The notes under the pieces: generated by a model
Databases searched by the model: none
The model's input: the letters and a program-made list of their open reading frames with translations, nothing else
What the model was told of the DNA's origin: nothing
Made by a program: the position numbers and the translations under genes
In this document: positions 1 through 8,787 of the stretch, piece by piece
How the letters are laid out: each line of letters starts with the position of its first letter
How positions within the stretch are numbered: position 1 is the first letter of the stretch
Origin: Methanobrevibacter sp.
GTDB taxonomy: Archaea; Methanobacteriota; Methanobacteria; Methanobacteriales; Methanobacteriaceae
Assembly (NCBI RefSeq): GCF_017468685.1
Contig: NZ_JAFUHT010000021.1
Coordinates: 1-52,114, forward strand
Length of the DNA stretch: 52,114 nt
Direction of reading: 5' to 3'

Positions 1-1
1 G

Positions 2-1474
2 GATTTGAAATTCAATTCTAAAAGAGGACCTAAAGCTTATCCAAGAACATTAGTCCTTGGAGGATTGATGTTTGCATTAAAAATTGGAAAAACAAATTTA
101 AAAAGTATAAGTTCCTTTTGTGAAGATAGTAGTTTAATCAACATGTTTACTTCCGGTTTTAATCCAAAGGAAGATGTTTATCGAAGATTGCTTAAAGATT
201 CTGATCCAAGAATTTTGAAAAAAATTTTTCTATTCAGTTTAATTAGATTAAATGATTATGGTTGGTTGGATTTAGCTCAATTATTTGTAGATGGTACAGA
301 TGCATTAGTTAATGCATCTAAATATTATTTAATTCATTTGGAAGAAATTGAAAATGTCAAAAAGATTAAAAAGTTAGGATTAATCCATAATGGCAAAAAA
401 AGTTCTCCAAAAAGATTTAAACAAAAATTAAACAAAATATTGGAGTCAGAAGATCTTGATGAAGAAACTGAAAAAGTACTTAAATTGGCTTTAAAAAACA
501 GTAAAATTTATTGTAGAAAAGTTTTTAATAATTTGGAAGAATTAAAAAATGCTATTGGTAAAAGTAATAAAAATTATGTTTCTGTTAGTTTTCCTGATGC
601 TGTAATGATGAAAACCAAAAAAGGAGGATATGAATTTGGATTAAATCTCCAATCAATCATGGCAAATCATCAAATATTAATAACTGGTGTTCTATTGCGA
701 AAACCAAATGACCATTCGGTATTAGAAGAAGTTTTAAAAGAATTAAAATTAAGTTTTGAAATATTGAAAGAATTAAATCTAAAATATGGATCTCAACAAG
801 ATTACGAAAAATTTGAATTTGAAAATTTAATTGACCAAGCAATTTTTATTTGCGATTCAGGTTATTTTAGCAATGATAATTTTGAAATAGCAGATTTTAA
901 TGACCTCAATTTTATTGTAATGTCCAAACAAATTGCAAGACAAAATAATAACAAAAAAAGAAAACTTTGGAACATTCAATTAAAAGATGGAAAAAACAAC
1001 AAAAAGAAAGACAATGTCTCAAAAAAACAATGCATTCGCATTGTTAATGCATATATCTGTCCAAATGAACGATTAATAAGTTTAGACAGTTATAAAGTAA
1101 CAAATGGAAAATACAACAAACAATCACATATTTTTGGAGATTTACGAGAGTTTAGTTTCAAATTCAGTTGCAAAGATTGTAGTGGATGTCCTTTTGTTGA
1201 AAAATATGGTGAAAAATGCAAATGTGCTGAAATTGAGGATAGAATGAGTTTATATATGTATAAAATGACTAATGAATTTGCTGAAGGGAAATACAACGAA
1301 ATTTACAAAGACAGATTCCCCAACAGCGAATGCATTAATGGATTTCACAAGACTAAGAATAGTATTTTGAACTTGTTATGCCGTGATTTCACGGCAAATC
1401 AAAATGAAATGCTTCTGAGAGGTTTATTATACAATATTATACGATTAAAAGAACTTAAAGGAACAATTTGTTGA
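2..1474 (+). CDS. IS1182-like DDE transposase, 5' end outside the window
   Basis: Transposase of an insertion sequence. The reading frame is open to the left edge and its first possible start here is only a TTG at 5, so about 50-70 N-terminal residues probably lie upstream. The visible start (GPKAYPRTL) matches the point where IS1182 proteins have their RG.PAYHPR segment. The family hallmarks follow in order: VDGT at about residue 96 followed by VNASKYY (first catalytic Asp), DSGYFSNDN (second Asp), a zinc-like Cys cluster (C..C..C then C.C), and a final GFHKTKNS...NEMLLRGLLYNI block that holds the third acidic region. The C-terminus looks intact. An IS end was not located, so the element's borders are open. 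Confidence 0.82.
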   Translation, partial: DLKFNSKRGPKAYPRTLVLGGLMFALKIGKTNLKSISSFCEDSSLINMFTSGFNPKEDVYRRLLKDSDPRILKKIFLFSLIRLNDYGWLDLAQLFVDGTDALVNASKYYLIHLEEIENVKKIKKLGLIHNGKKSSPKRFKQKLNKILESEDLDEETEKVLKLALKNSKIYCRKVFNNLEELKNAIGKSNKNYVSVSFPDAVMMKTKKGGYEFGLNLQSIMANHQILITGVLLRKPNDHSVLEEVLKELKLSFEILKELNLKYGSQQDYEKFEFENLIDQAIFICDSGYFSNDNFEIADFNDLNFIVMSKQIARQNNNKKRKLWNIQLKDGKNNKKKDNVSKKQCIRIVNAYICPNERLISLDSYKVTNGKYNKQSHIFGDLREFSFKFSCKDCSGCPFVEKYGEKCKCAEIEDRMSLYMYKMTNEFAEGKYNEIYKDRFPNSECINGFHKTKNSILNLLCRDFTANQNEMLLRGLLYNIIRLKELKGTIC

Positions 1475-1606
1475 TTTTTATTCTCCCTCATAAAAAAATC
1501 AAGAAAAATTTTGTTTCCAAATAATAAAAATTTGAAGTGATTTAAATTTTTATTCAATAAAATCTTTTATTCACCTCTTTTAGGCAACCTTAGCATCGAG
1601 AAATCA

Positions 1607-1644
1607 CTATTTTCACCAGAAATTGAATTATCTGGTGAAAATAG
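1607..1644. repeat. 14-bp perfect inverted repeat hairpin
   Basis: Arms CTATTTTCACCAGA (1607-1620) and TCTGGTGAAAATAG (1631-1644) pair perfectly around a 10-base loop. It lies about 130 bases after the transposase stop. No T-tract follows on either strand, so it is not a typical intrinsic terminator; it could be part of the IS end or a small palindromic repeat. Confidence 0.7.
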
Positions 1645-1849
1645 AAAAAATTGGTATACCATTCATATATTTGAACTAAAAAACTAATAAATTTAACTAT
1701 CAAAAAAAACACCTTAAAATTAAAGGAAAATAAAATAAAAAATAAAATAAATAACAAAATAAAGTAAAAATAACATAAATCAATCAAATATTCAATTAAT
1801 AAAAAAAATAAATAAAATCCCAAGTTAATTAAACTCAAAACACATAAAA

Positions 1850-1978
1850 ATGCCATTAAAAGATTATCGAGTTACCTCTTTAAAAAAAAGATTTAATTGT
1901 AACAACCCAGATATTTCGCAAGTTGAATCAATAATTAGACTTAAACTCAACATTGCCCGATTAATTTATTATTTTTAA
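1850..1978 (+). other. Possible 42-codon ORF or gene remnant
   Basis: An open frame of 42 codons beginning MPLKDYRVTSLKKRFNC and ending LNIARLIYYF. Its amino-acid make-up looks protein-like and its GC is higher than the surrounding A-rich DNA, but there is no ribosome binding site and no family I recognise. It may be the tail of a decayed gene brought in with, or disrupted by, the adjacent insertion sequence. Confidence 0.25.
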
Positions 1979-2015
1979 ATTAAAGATGATGTGAAAATAT
2001 TTAAAAAAAAGAAAA

Positions 2016-2035
2016 GATGAATAAAATTATTCATC
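2016..2035 (-). terminator. Terminator of mch
   Basis: Hairpin GATGAATA/TATTCATC with a 4-base loop overlaps the mch stop codon and is followed on the minus strand by TTTTCTTTTTTTT. Hairpin plus T-run marks transcript end. Confidence 0.75.
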
Positions 2036-2998
2036 TACGCCGAAGGATTTTTTAAGTAAATCTGCGTTAACAAATCCTTCTTTATAAATTTTACCAGTAG
2101 TCAAATCGTTAATTACTACTTCTGCAGGAGCAAACATTCCTTTGTCGATTTTGTAGAAGTCAAATTCTGCTTCTTTAAATACATCGAAGAATGGTTTACC
2201 ATATCCATCAGCTGCAGATGATGGTAATTTAGCTGCTACATCAGCAATATCATCGTTTTCATCAGATTCAACATAGTAGTAGGTTCTTCCACCGAACAAT
2301 ACTGCATCGTTGGTTTTACCCATTGCTTTTAAACCATCTGGGTCAACAGGTGCAATTGGTGCAATACCTGCTGCATGTTTTACTTTGGTTACATCGAATT
2401 TGATTGCTTCTAACATTTTGTAGGTTCCGTTTTCAACTACTCTTCCGGAAATTTGGATAGATCCGACAAGGGAAGATGTAGGAGCTACAAGCAAGTAAAC
2501 ATTTTTAACATCAACATCACATTCATCAGCAATGTATTGAGCAACATCGTCACCAGGCAATACATCAGCTTCGAGTGTTAAGATTGCTAAGTCTGCATCT
2601 TTGTCTTCGTAATCAATTTCTTCATAAGTTTCAGCTGGTTTTAATGCGATTGCTCTTGCAGGTCCTGAACCTAATGCAAAGAAATCACCAACAGAAACAG
2701 ACCAACCTGCTTTTTGAGAACCTAAGGTTGAAATAGAAGGTGAGTCAGTTTTAATTTTTACTGAAGGAAGTGCGAATTTTTCAGATAAATCTCCCGGAAT
2801 TGAAATTCCAACATCTGCAAGTCCACCAAGACAAACTTTAGTATAAAGTTCTCCTGCTTTAAAACTTCCATCGACATTTACACCACAGTCGATAACAGTA
2901 GCACCATTATCTAAAGTTGCAACAGCGATGTTTAATTCATCTGCTTTTTCTATCATTACATCTACGGTTTTTTTAGCTTCTACGTTTACACTTACCAT
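2027..2998 (-). CDS. mch: Methenyltetrahydromethanopterin cyclohydrolase
   Basis: Catalyses the reversible conversion of 5,10-methenyl-H4MPT to 5-formyl-H4MPT in the cytoplasm, the third step of methanogenesis from CO2. The 323-residue length is typical of archaeal Mch. Family blocks visible include LDNGATVIDCGVN near the start, a central GSGPARA, and KMLEAIKFDV with HAAGIAPIAPVDPDGLKAMG, then NDAVLFGGRTYY. The ATG has AGAGGTT upstream at good distance. It stands alone with its own promoter and terminator, consistent with a highly expressed single-gene unit; a 7-bp inverted repeat lies in its leader. Confidence 0.97.
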   Translation of the reverse strand: MVSVNVEAKKTVDVMIEKADELNIAVATLDNGATVIDCGVNVDGSFKAGELYTKVCLGGLADVGISIPGDLSEKFALPSVKIKTDSPSISTLGSQKAGWSVSVGDFFALGSGPARAIALKPAETYEEIDYEDKDADLAILTLEADVLPGDDVAQYIADECDVDVKNVYLLVAPTSSLVGSIQISGRVVENGTYKMLEAIKFDVTKVKHAAGIAPIAPVDPDGLKAMGKTNDAVLFGGRTYYYVESDENDDIADVAAKLPSSAADGYGKPFFDVFKEAEFDFYKIDKGMFAPAEVVINDLTTGKIYKEGFVNADLLKKSFGVDE

Positions 2999-3020
2999 AG
3001 TTTTAACCTCTAAAAATATT

Positions 3021-3074
3021 AACTTAAAACATTAAGTTATTGTGTAAAAATTTATTGTTATTCTTATTTAAATT
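3021..3074 (-). promoter_or_regulatory. mch promoter and leader inverted repeat
   Basis: On the minus strand a TATA-like AATTTAAATAAG (3063-3074) places the transcript start near 3040. Directly after it, in the leader, is AACTTAA-TGTT-TTAAGTT (3021-3038), a 7-bp inverted repeat that could be an operator or an RNA hairpin. The assignment of the start site is by spacing only. Confidence 0.45.
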
Positions 3075-3107
3075 TGCCTAAAATAATTTAAAAAAAATAG
3101 AATTCAA

Positions 3108-4913
3108 TTACTCTTTTTTAGCCATGTCATTTGCATACTTTAAAATCTCTTCATCACTACATTCTTCAATAATCCTTTCAAAGGAATTTTGAGATTTTAT
3201 ATTCAAAAGAGCAAATAAACTTACATCAAGGGATTTTGAATTTAAAACAATGTCAATCCATTCCTCTTCACTGTCAACATATTTCATAATATGGCCAATA
3301 TTATCAAGAATATACTGGCTTTCTTTTGCTATTTTAACAAGCATGACTTTGTTTTTGATTTTGACAAATGCCTCTTCACGATTGTAGAAATAAAATTTGT
3401 AGTTTAAAGGATTTGACTCATCATCTGAAGGGGATATGTCATAATTATGATCATTGATTGCAATATTGGTTAAAATTGTCTCATCAGTGATTTTTTCAAG
3501 TGCAATGTGCTGAACGGATTTGAATTTAGACCTGTCAACAATGAACTCCAAAATGGATTGGCTGTCAACTGAATCCACAATGTCCATCTGAGTTTCTTCA
3601 TCAAAATTATTTAGGTTTACTTTGAAAAAGGATTCATCCAGCTCATTAATGAATATTTCAAATGAATCAGGATTTAAATCCCTATTTTTTAAAACTTCCA
3701 ATTTATACCATTCAGGATATACTTCAAGCAAACTGCATTCATCAAAGATGGAATCAATATTCAAATTATCTGATACTTTCCAATCGGATAATGCAGATGC
3801 ATCAACTAATGAATCGCATTTCTTAAACATTCCTTCCATATTATTGATATTGCTTACATCCCACTCCTTTAAAGGTGAAACATCTTCCAACAACTCACAA
3901 TGCTTAAACATGCTTTTTAATGAAGATACATTGGATATATTCCACTCCTTTAAAGCAGATATATTTGTTAGTGAAGTACAGTTTTTAAACAGAAAATCAA
4001 ATGAGGAAATATTTGAAACATCCCAATTTTTAAGTGCAGACAGATTTTTAATTGAACTGCAACCTTCAAAAAGTCCAGATATCCTATTGATTTTAGATAC
4101 ATCCCATGATTTCAATGGAGATAAATTTTTAATAGAACTGCAATATGCAAAAATGGACAAAAGACTTTTATTATTATCCATTAATGATAAATCCCAATTA
4201 GACAATGGAGAAATATCTTTAAGACTAACACAGCTTCTAAAAAGTGCAGTTACATTAAACGCATTAATCAGATTCCAATTTTTCAATGCAGAAATATCTT
4301 CCAAGGAAGCGCAAAATTCAAACAAGCATGCAATATCCCGTACATTGCGAACATCCCAATTGGCTAATGCAGAAATATCTGTAAGTTTAAGACAATCTGA
4401 AAATAAGTAATGCATATCATCAACGTGGCTGACATCCCAATTAGCCAAAGCGGAAACACTTTCAAGTGAAGAGCATCCCATGAACATGCATGACATATCA
4501 ATAACATTAGAGGTGTTCCAGTTGGCTAAAGCGGAAATATCTTCTAAGCTAGAGCATCCCTTAAACATGTTGCTGACATCATCAACCAAAGAAACATCCC
4601 ATGTATCAAGAGAGGATATTTCAACTAATGATTCACAACCGTTAAACATATCTCTGGTCGACACTATATTTCCGACACCCAATGTAACAATGGCTCTCAG
4701 GTTTATTAAATCTTTGTATCTGCCTTCAAGGATTGTTTTACCGAATAGGTCTTCACTGATATATAGAATATCCTCAGGATTTTCAACATAATCCCAACTG
4801 GTCAAATTAGTTCCATCAGTTAATATAATGAGAACATTAAAATCCCCCAATTCATAAATACTCTCAGTGGTTGAATTAAAATGTTCAAAATCATTTAAAT
4901 AAATCCTTGCCAT
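3108..4913 (-). CDS. Cytoplasmic BspA/DUF285-type LRR protein
   Basis: A 601-residue protein with no signal peptide or membrane segment. About 12 repeats of roughly 27 residues run from residue ~88 to ~410, each with the pattern (M/L)F..C.SL.DISAL.NWDVSNV, the DUF285 leucine-rich form known from Mycoplasma, Firmicutes and gut methanogens. A single Cys occupies the same place in almost every repeat. The last ~190 residues form a different helical, HEAT-like domain (QHIALEKITDETILTNIAI and similar). DUF285 proteins are usually exported; this one appears to be intracellular, so a protein-protein docking role is more likely than adhesion. Good ribosome binding site AAAAGGGG. Confidence 0.8.
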   Translation of the reverse strand: MARIYLNDFEHFNSTTESIYELGDFNVLIILTDGTNLTSWDYVENPEDILYISEDLFGKTILEGRYKDLINLRAIVTLGVGNIVSTRDMFNGCESLVEISSLDTWDVSLVDDVSNMFKGCSSLEDISALANWNTSNVIDMSCMFMGCSSLESVSALANWDVSHVDDMHYLFSDCLKLTDISALANWDVRNVRDIACLFEFCASLEDISALKNWNLINAFNVTALFRSCVSLKDISPLSNWDLSLMDNNKSLLSIFAYCSSIKNLSPLKSWDVSKINRISGLFEGCSSIKNLSALKNWDVSNISSFDFLFKNCTSLTNISALKEWNISNVSSLKSMFKHCELLEDVSPLKEWDVSNINNMEGMFKKCDSLVDASALSDWKVSDNLNIDSIFDECSLLEVYPEWYKLEVLKNRDLNPDSFEIFINELDESFFKVNLNNFDEETQMDIVDSVDSQSILEFIVDRSKFKSVQHIALEKITDETILTNIAINDHNYDISPSDDESNPLNYKFYFYNREEAFVKIKNKVMLVKIAKESQYILDNIGHIMKYVDSEEEWIDIVLNSKSLDVSLFALLNIKSQNSFERIIEECSDEEILKYANDMAKKE

Positions 4914-4971
4914 GTTAACCCCTTTTAATGATTATAATTTTATTCAATTAAATATATAATCATTACACATT

Positions 4972-5472
4972 TCAGTATCTGTCAAAGTGAATTTTTGATT
5001 CATCATATCTAAGCTTCACTTCATTTTCTTTTTGAGGATAACCAACGCAAATTACAGAAAACGGTATGCAATAATCAGGAATATTCAAATATTCCTTTAA
5101 CTTCAAAGTACGGTCTTCTATTGGGTGGAATCCCAACCAAACAGCACCCAATCCCTCATGGGTTGCCTGAAGCAATATATTTTCATTACAAGCTCCAAGG
5201 TCCTGTTCAATCATCCGGTGAATCTTAGCCTCGTTGAGGTTTCCTACTGTAACAATCAGATGTGATGCCTTTTCTGCAGGCTTTGCAAACTGATGCATCT
5301 CGGAAACTGCTTTTTTGTCTTCCTCATCACTGATAACTACAAACTCCCATGCCTGCTGGTTACAGGCAGAAGGTGCCTGCATTCCCGCTTTTAGGAGATT
5401 TTCAATTTTCTCATCACTGACCTTTTCATCAGTGAATCTGCGTACACTTTGTCTTTTGAATACTATACTCAT
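4972..5472 (-). CDS. Nitroreductase-family flavoprotein
   Basis: A 166-residue FMN enzyme predicted to reduce nitro-aromatics, quinones or flavins with NAD(P)H. It shows the N-terminal RQSVRRFTDEKV block, QAPSACNQQAWEFVVI, and the C-terminal GLGAVWLGFHP and ICVGYP segments typical of the family. Its ATG follows directly on the TAG of the ClC gene (TAGATG), with GGTGG of the upstream gene's end as ribosome binding site, so both are translated from one message. A second, related nitroreductase lies at 21158. The true substrate cannot be read from sequence. Confidence 0.88.
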   Translation of the reverse strand: MSIVFKRQSVRRFTDEKVSDEKIENLLKAGMQAPSACNQQAWEFVVISDEEDKKAVSEMHQFAKPAEKASHLIVTVGNLNEAKIHRMIEQDLGACNENILLQATHEGLGAVWLGFHPIEDRTLKLKEYLNIPDYCIPFSVICVGYPQKENEVKLRYDESKIHFDRY

Positions 5473-7029
5473 CTAACCACCAAACAACTCTTCAATTTCC
5501 TGTCTGACAAATGGATAATCATTACTATCTGTTAAAACATGAATCTGATCGCCATATTTAATATGGAAATCCTCCGTTGGAATAATATACTTTCCATTAC
5601 GTATGACTGAAACAACAATAGCATTTTTAGGAAATGGAATATCTTTAACTTTAAAATTAATATAATTACAATCAAGAGGCACCAAATACTCTGATAAGAC
5701 ATGTTTTGAAGGTTTTTTAACATATTCCCTATTCTTGTTCAATAACAATCTGTCATATAATGACTCGTAAATCGGATCATTTCCCAAGAGTGTAGGCACC
5801 ACATACGCAATTAAAGACACTATAATCATTGCAACCAATGACTCAGTCGAACCGCACATCTCAGCAAGCAGAACCACACCGGTAATTGGTGATCTGACAG
5901 TTGCTGCAAAAAATCCTGCCATTGAAACTACAATGAACTTATAAATCAAGTCATGTTCCAATCCCAATGGCTGAACAACGACACTTCCAAAAACAGCACC
6001 AATATACGCGCCTAAAACAAGAATCGGTAAAAATATTCCTCCAGGAGCTCCTGATGAGAATGAAAACATTGAGAAGAGATATTTTAAAACCAACAATAAA
6101 AGCAAAACTCCCAAAGATGGAATGGCAACATCAAGCATGTCCATCATAAAGTGTCCTCCATCACTGATTTCAGGAATCAATAATGCAACAACACCTGAAA
6201 CCATGAAAACCAATACAAACTTAAGCCATGAAGGTATATTAAGATGATTCATAACATCACTTGACTTAATCATGCCCACATTGTAGACATAACCCAAAAT
6301 ACCTATGATAATTCCCAAAACAATTAAAATCCAATAGCATTCAAGCGGAATGTCCAAAATTGGAAAGGACAATATTGTATGCTGTCCAAAGATAACTTTT
6401 GAGATAAAATCAGATACGATGGCTGCAACCAAAGCAATGAATACCAATGTTTTATCGAATCCATGATTAATCTCTTCAAAAACAAATATTACTCCTGCCA
6501 ACGGTGCATTGAATGCTGCTGTAATACCCACTGCAGATCCGACAAGAATCAATCTTAGCTCATCGGTTTTTGATCCCTTGAATAATTTTGCAACGCCCTT
6601 TCCGGCCATACCTCCAATTTGAACTGACGGACCTTCCGGACCAAGTGACAAACCGCCAAGAGCTGTCAGAACACCTGCAGTGATTTTAGAAATAAGGACT
6701 TTAATCCAATTGGCCTCCATATGACCTTTAACCTCTGCATATATCTGAGGTATTCCGCTGCCAGCTGAGTCAACTTCCCATTTGGTGAGCCTATCAATCA
6801 AAAGTCCCATCACCGCCAGAGCTATAAAAAACAGAACAATATACAATACATTCCCATGTATTATAGTCAGATAATCTCTTAAAACACTTTCCGAACCTGA
6901 AAGTAAAAAACGATATAGACAAACCATCAGTCCAGAAAATATACCTACCATCACTCCCTGAACCGTTAATCTGAAGATATATTTGGGATTTTCAGTTACT
7001 GATTTTAGTGTTTTTTCAAGAGTTTTCAT
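5473..7029 (-). CDS. ClC-type chloride/proton antiporter with TrkA-C domain
   Basis: A 518-residue membrane protein. The ClC selectivity motifs are present: GSGIPQI, GPEGPSVQIGG with the gating Glu, and GxFLP (GGIFLPILVLGAYIG). VFVFEEI keeps the Glu that acts as the internal proton glutamate in the E. coli exchanger, so this should be a Cl-/H+ antiporter rather than a channel. A soluble RCK-C/TrkA-C domain of about 75 residues closes the protein and may sense a ligand. It is the first gene of a two-gene unit with the nitroreductase. Start chosen at the only ATG before the first membrane segment. Confidence 0.93.
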   Translation of the reverse strand: MKTLEKTLKSVTENPKYIFRLTVQGVMVGIFSGLMVCLYRFLLSGSESVLRDYLTIIHGNVLYIVLFFIALAVMGLLIDRLTKWEVDSAGSGIPQIYAEVKGHMEANWIKVLISKITAGVLTALGGLSLGPEGPSVQIGGMAGKGVAKLFKGSKTDELRLILVGSAVGITAAFNAPLAGVIFVFEEINHGFDKTLVFIALVAAIVSDFISKVIFGQHTILSFPILDIPLECYWILIVLGIIIGILGYVYNVGMIKSSDVMNHLNIPSWLKFVLVFMVSGVVALLIPEISDGGHFMMDMLDVAIPSLGVLLLLLVLKYLFSMFSFSSGAPGGIFLPILVLGAYIGAVFGSVVVQPLGLEHDLIYKFIVVSMAGFFAATVRSPITGVVLLAEMCGSTESLVAMIIVSLIAYVVPTLLGNDPIYESLYDRLLLNKNREYVKKPSKHVLSEYLVPLDCNYINFKVKDIPFPKNAIVVSVIRNGKYIIPTEDFHIKYGDQIHVLTDSNDYPFVRQEIEELFGG

Positions 7030-7110
7030 TATTAATTATTTTATTTAAATACTATAATAAAGTTTCATCCTTCGATAACTTAATAATGAAAAATAATCAA
7101 ATTCCAATTA

Positions 7111-7391
7111 ATGATTAGAAAAGCCTTAAAAAAAGATTACCCATAAATTTTTAAACTGAATCAAGCTAATGTTGAAATGCATCAAAGAAAAGAAGGTATT
7201 GCTCAAAATTTATATGAAAATATTTTCAAACACGCTTTAAATAAAAATTATGATTTGGTTTGTGCTGAAATTGACATTGAACCAGAATACAATCACAAAA
7301 GCACTCGTTTTCATGAAAAAAGGGGTTTTCATGAAGTTGGAACAAGAATTTCAAAACAGACATTAACCGTTCACTGCAAATCAAAAAACTG
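7111..7391 (+). pseudogene. Decayed GNAT N-acetyltransferase
   Basis: The frame begins MIRKALKKDYP at 7111 and is stopped by TAA at 7144. Read through in the same frame it continues IFKLNQANVEM and then jumps to RKEGIAQNLYENIFKHALNKN...VCAEIDIEPEYNHKSTRFHEKRGFHEVGT, the acetyl-CoA binding and C-terminal half of a GNAT enzyme. The N-terminal and C-terminal parts fit a family of about 155-165 residues, so roughly 60-70 codons between them, including most of the core sheet, are missing. One nonsense change plus one in-frame internal deletion make it inactive. Beyond about 7391 the open frame merely reads antisense through the neighbouring zinc-ribbon gene. Confidence 0.75.
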
Positions 7392-7393
7392 GA

Positions 7394-7498
7394 TTAATCT
7401 TCCCAATCATCCATATCAAAATCCGGATTGTAACCACAGTTTTCACAATATGGTTCATTATCTGCCAGTATTGAACCGCAATTCGGACATATTTTCAT
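7394..7498 (-). CDS. 34-residue double-CxxC zinc-ribbon protein
   Basis: A short gene that reads MKICPNCGSILADNEPYC and then ENCGYNPDFDMDDWED. Two CPNCG/CENCG knuckles form one rubredoxin-like or zinc-ribbon site, followed by an acidic tail. A near-perfect ribosome binding site, AGGAGG, stands 7 bases before the ATG and overlaps the end of the TFS-like gene, only 11 bases upstream. It is therefore the second gene of that transcript. Such tiny ribbon proteins occur widely in methanogens, with unknown functions; a metal or nucleic-acid binding role is an inference. Confidence 0.75.
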   Translation of the reverse strand: MKICPNCGSILADNEPYCENCGYNPDFDMDDWED

Positions 7499-7509
7499 AT
7501 TTCATCCTC

Positions 7510-7827
7510 CTAGTTTGAGCTTCTCCAGGTGTTTCCACATTTTGCGCATCTTATAAAATTTGTTGGTGCCTCATCAGCCGAACGGGTTTGTACTGTCCAC
7601 CAGTATCCCTTTGTCCCGCCACATTTATAGCAGGTTATTGTAGTTGTCGGAAGTGCCACATTATCCCTATCGGTTACGATAACTTTTGCTTGAGGATTGG
7701 TTTCACCTTCCATTGTGTATTGTTCCTCAATATCTTCCTTTTCAAGGTTTTTTTCATAACCGCATCTACATTTAATCTTGCCTTTTTTTGGCATTAACAT
7801 CTTACCACAATTAGGACAGAATTCCAT
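7510..7827 (-). CDS. tfs: Transcription factor S (TFIIS-like RNA cleavage factor)
   Basis: Stimulates RNA polymerase to cleave its own transcript and so rescues stalled or backtracked complexes. The 105-residue protein has an N-terminal zinc ribbon (CPNCG...CRCGY), a linker and the diagnostic C-terminal ribbon CYKCGG...QTRSADEAPTNFIRCAKCGNTWR; the Asp-Glu pair in RSADE is the catalytic dipeptide that reaches into the polymerase active site. The ATG at 7827 is preferred over a GTG at 7839 because AGGTG, the ribosome binding site, overlaps the GTG. A 34-residue zinc-ribbon gene follows in the same transcript. Confidence 0.93.
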   Translation of the reverse strand: MEFCPNCGKMLMPKKGKIKCRCGYEKNLEKEDIEEQYTMEGETNPQAKVIVTDRDNVALPTTTITCYKCGGTKGYWWTVQTRSADEAPTNFIRCAKCGNTWRSSN

Positions 7828-7885
7828 ATAATTAAACACCTATTAAAATTCGTAAGTATTAGTTTAATCAAAACCACTTATAAAA

Positions 7886-8275
7886 TTATCGGCTTGAAAA
7901 ATAATTGGCAATTAAAACAATTATTGAAAAGACAATTAGAACTGCCTTGGAGTCTAAAATCAAATCATTGCCCAAAACTATCGGAGCAAATATGTTCATA
8001 TCAAATACATAATGCATCAAATAAGCAAAAAACAAATAAAAAATAATTAAACATAAAATAGCTACAATATATCTCTGATAGTTATCTTCAATGATACCAT
8101 CTTCGATTAAGCGGTTAACACCATAACCTGCAAAAATATACATACCCAGCAATACTCCAAGATAGGCCAAATAATCAATTTTAACAGTTGACAGCACAAA
8201 TGAAACCATTATCATGATTATTACAGACATTATGAAATACATAATAACTGATTTTGAGAGTTTTGCATATTCCAT
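7886..8275 (-). CDS. Small four-helix membrane protein (second of a pair)
   Basis: A 129-residue protein with about four hydrophobic segments and no known domain that I recognise. It is clearly related to the gene just before it: both carry a segment of the form (I/Y)FAGYGVNRLIEDGIIEDNYQRYIVAI / LVIFGIDILVESGDVKNNHERFLIAI at the same place, so the pair arose by tandem duplication. The start codon touches the stop of its neighbour (TAGATG). Function unknown. Confidence 0.75.
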   Translation of the reverse strand: MEYAKLSKSVIMYFIMSVIIMIMVSFVLSTVKIDYLAYLGVLLGMYIFAGYGVNRLIEDGIIEDNYQRYIVAILCLIIFYLFFAYLMHYVFDMNIFAPIVLGNDLILDSKAVLIVFSIIVLIANYFSSR

Positions 8276-8716
8276 CTATTCCACCCCATACTTTTCCTTA
8301 TCCTTTAAGTAAAGCAAGAAATTAAAAATCAGCATGATGACAGCAAAAATAATTAAATATATACCTACATTTAATGTTAAATCAAATCTTACACCATCAA
8401 AAACAAAAATTAAGTAATCTGAAAGCTTTAAGAAATCTGATCCGAATATTAACGGTACGAAAATTAAAAATATTGCATCATAGATTATGATTAAAGCAAT
8501 TGCTATGAGAAATCTTTCATGATTATTTTTCACATCACCTGATTCCACCAGAATGTCAATTCCAAAAATAACTAAGAAATACAAACCAAATATATTTGCA
8601 ACGTGCAATACATCTGTCAGATGGAATGTCATTAAAAAATAACATGCAACAAATGTAATGATAAGTGCAGATATTAAATTCACTATAACTACTCTTGAAA
8701 AATGACTATCAAACAT
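8276..8716 (-). CDS. Small four-helix membrane protein (first of a pair)
   Basis: A 146-residue protein with about four membrane segments and a short charged C-terminal tail. The acidic loop VESGDVKNNHERF, about halfway along, is shared with the next gene, of which it is a diverged tandem copy. Translation of the pair is coupled by the TAGATG junction. Upstream there is only a short AT-rich promoter gap (TATATTATATTTT). No family recognised. Confidence 0.75.
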   Translation of the reverse strand: MFDSHFSRVVIVNLISALIITFVACYFLMTFHLTDVLHVANIFGLYFLVIFGIDILVESGDVKNNHERFLIAIALIIIYDAIFLIFVPLIFGSDFLKLSDYLIFVFDGVRFDLTLNVGIYLIIFAVIMLIFNFLLYLKDKEKYGVE

Positions 8717-8767
8717 TATAATATATATTATATTTTAAAATATAAAAAGTTTAAAAAAAAAGTTCAC

Positions 8768-8787
8768 GTGGAAGATTAACCTTCCAC
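8768..8787 (-). terminator. Terminator after the DUF2149 gene
   Basis: GTGGAAG/CTTCCAC arms with a 6-base loop overlap the last codons of the DUF2149 gene; on the minus strand the stem is soon followed by a run of nine T. Confidence 0.75.

Larger units (their letters stand above)
1475..2015. other. AT-rich spacer after the IS transposase
   Basis: A 540-base stretch without a clear gene. It holds a perfect 14-bp hairpin (1607-1644), an A-rich low-complexity tract of AAATA-like units (about 1720-1815), and a 42-codon open frame (1850-1978) described separately. The base composition and small remnants suggest the scar or flank of mobile DNA. Confidence 0.6.

Noticed and set aside
3622-4410. 262-residue plus-strand frame
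   Set aside because: Antisense to the LRR repeats; it exists because the 81-base repeats avoid stops on that strand.
7391-7518. C-terminal 40 residues of the GNAT frame as real protein
   Set aside because: They do not match the family and read antisense through the zinc-ribbon and tfs genes.
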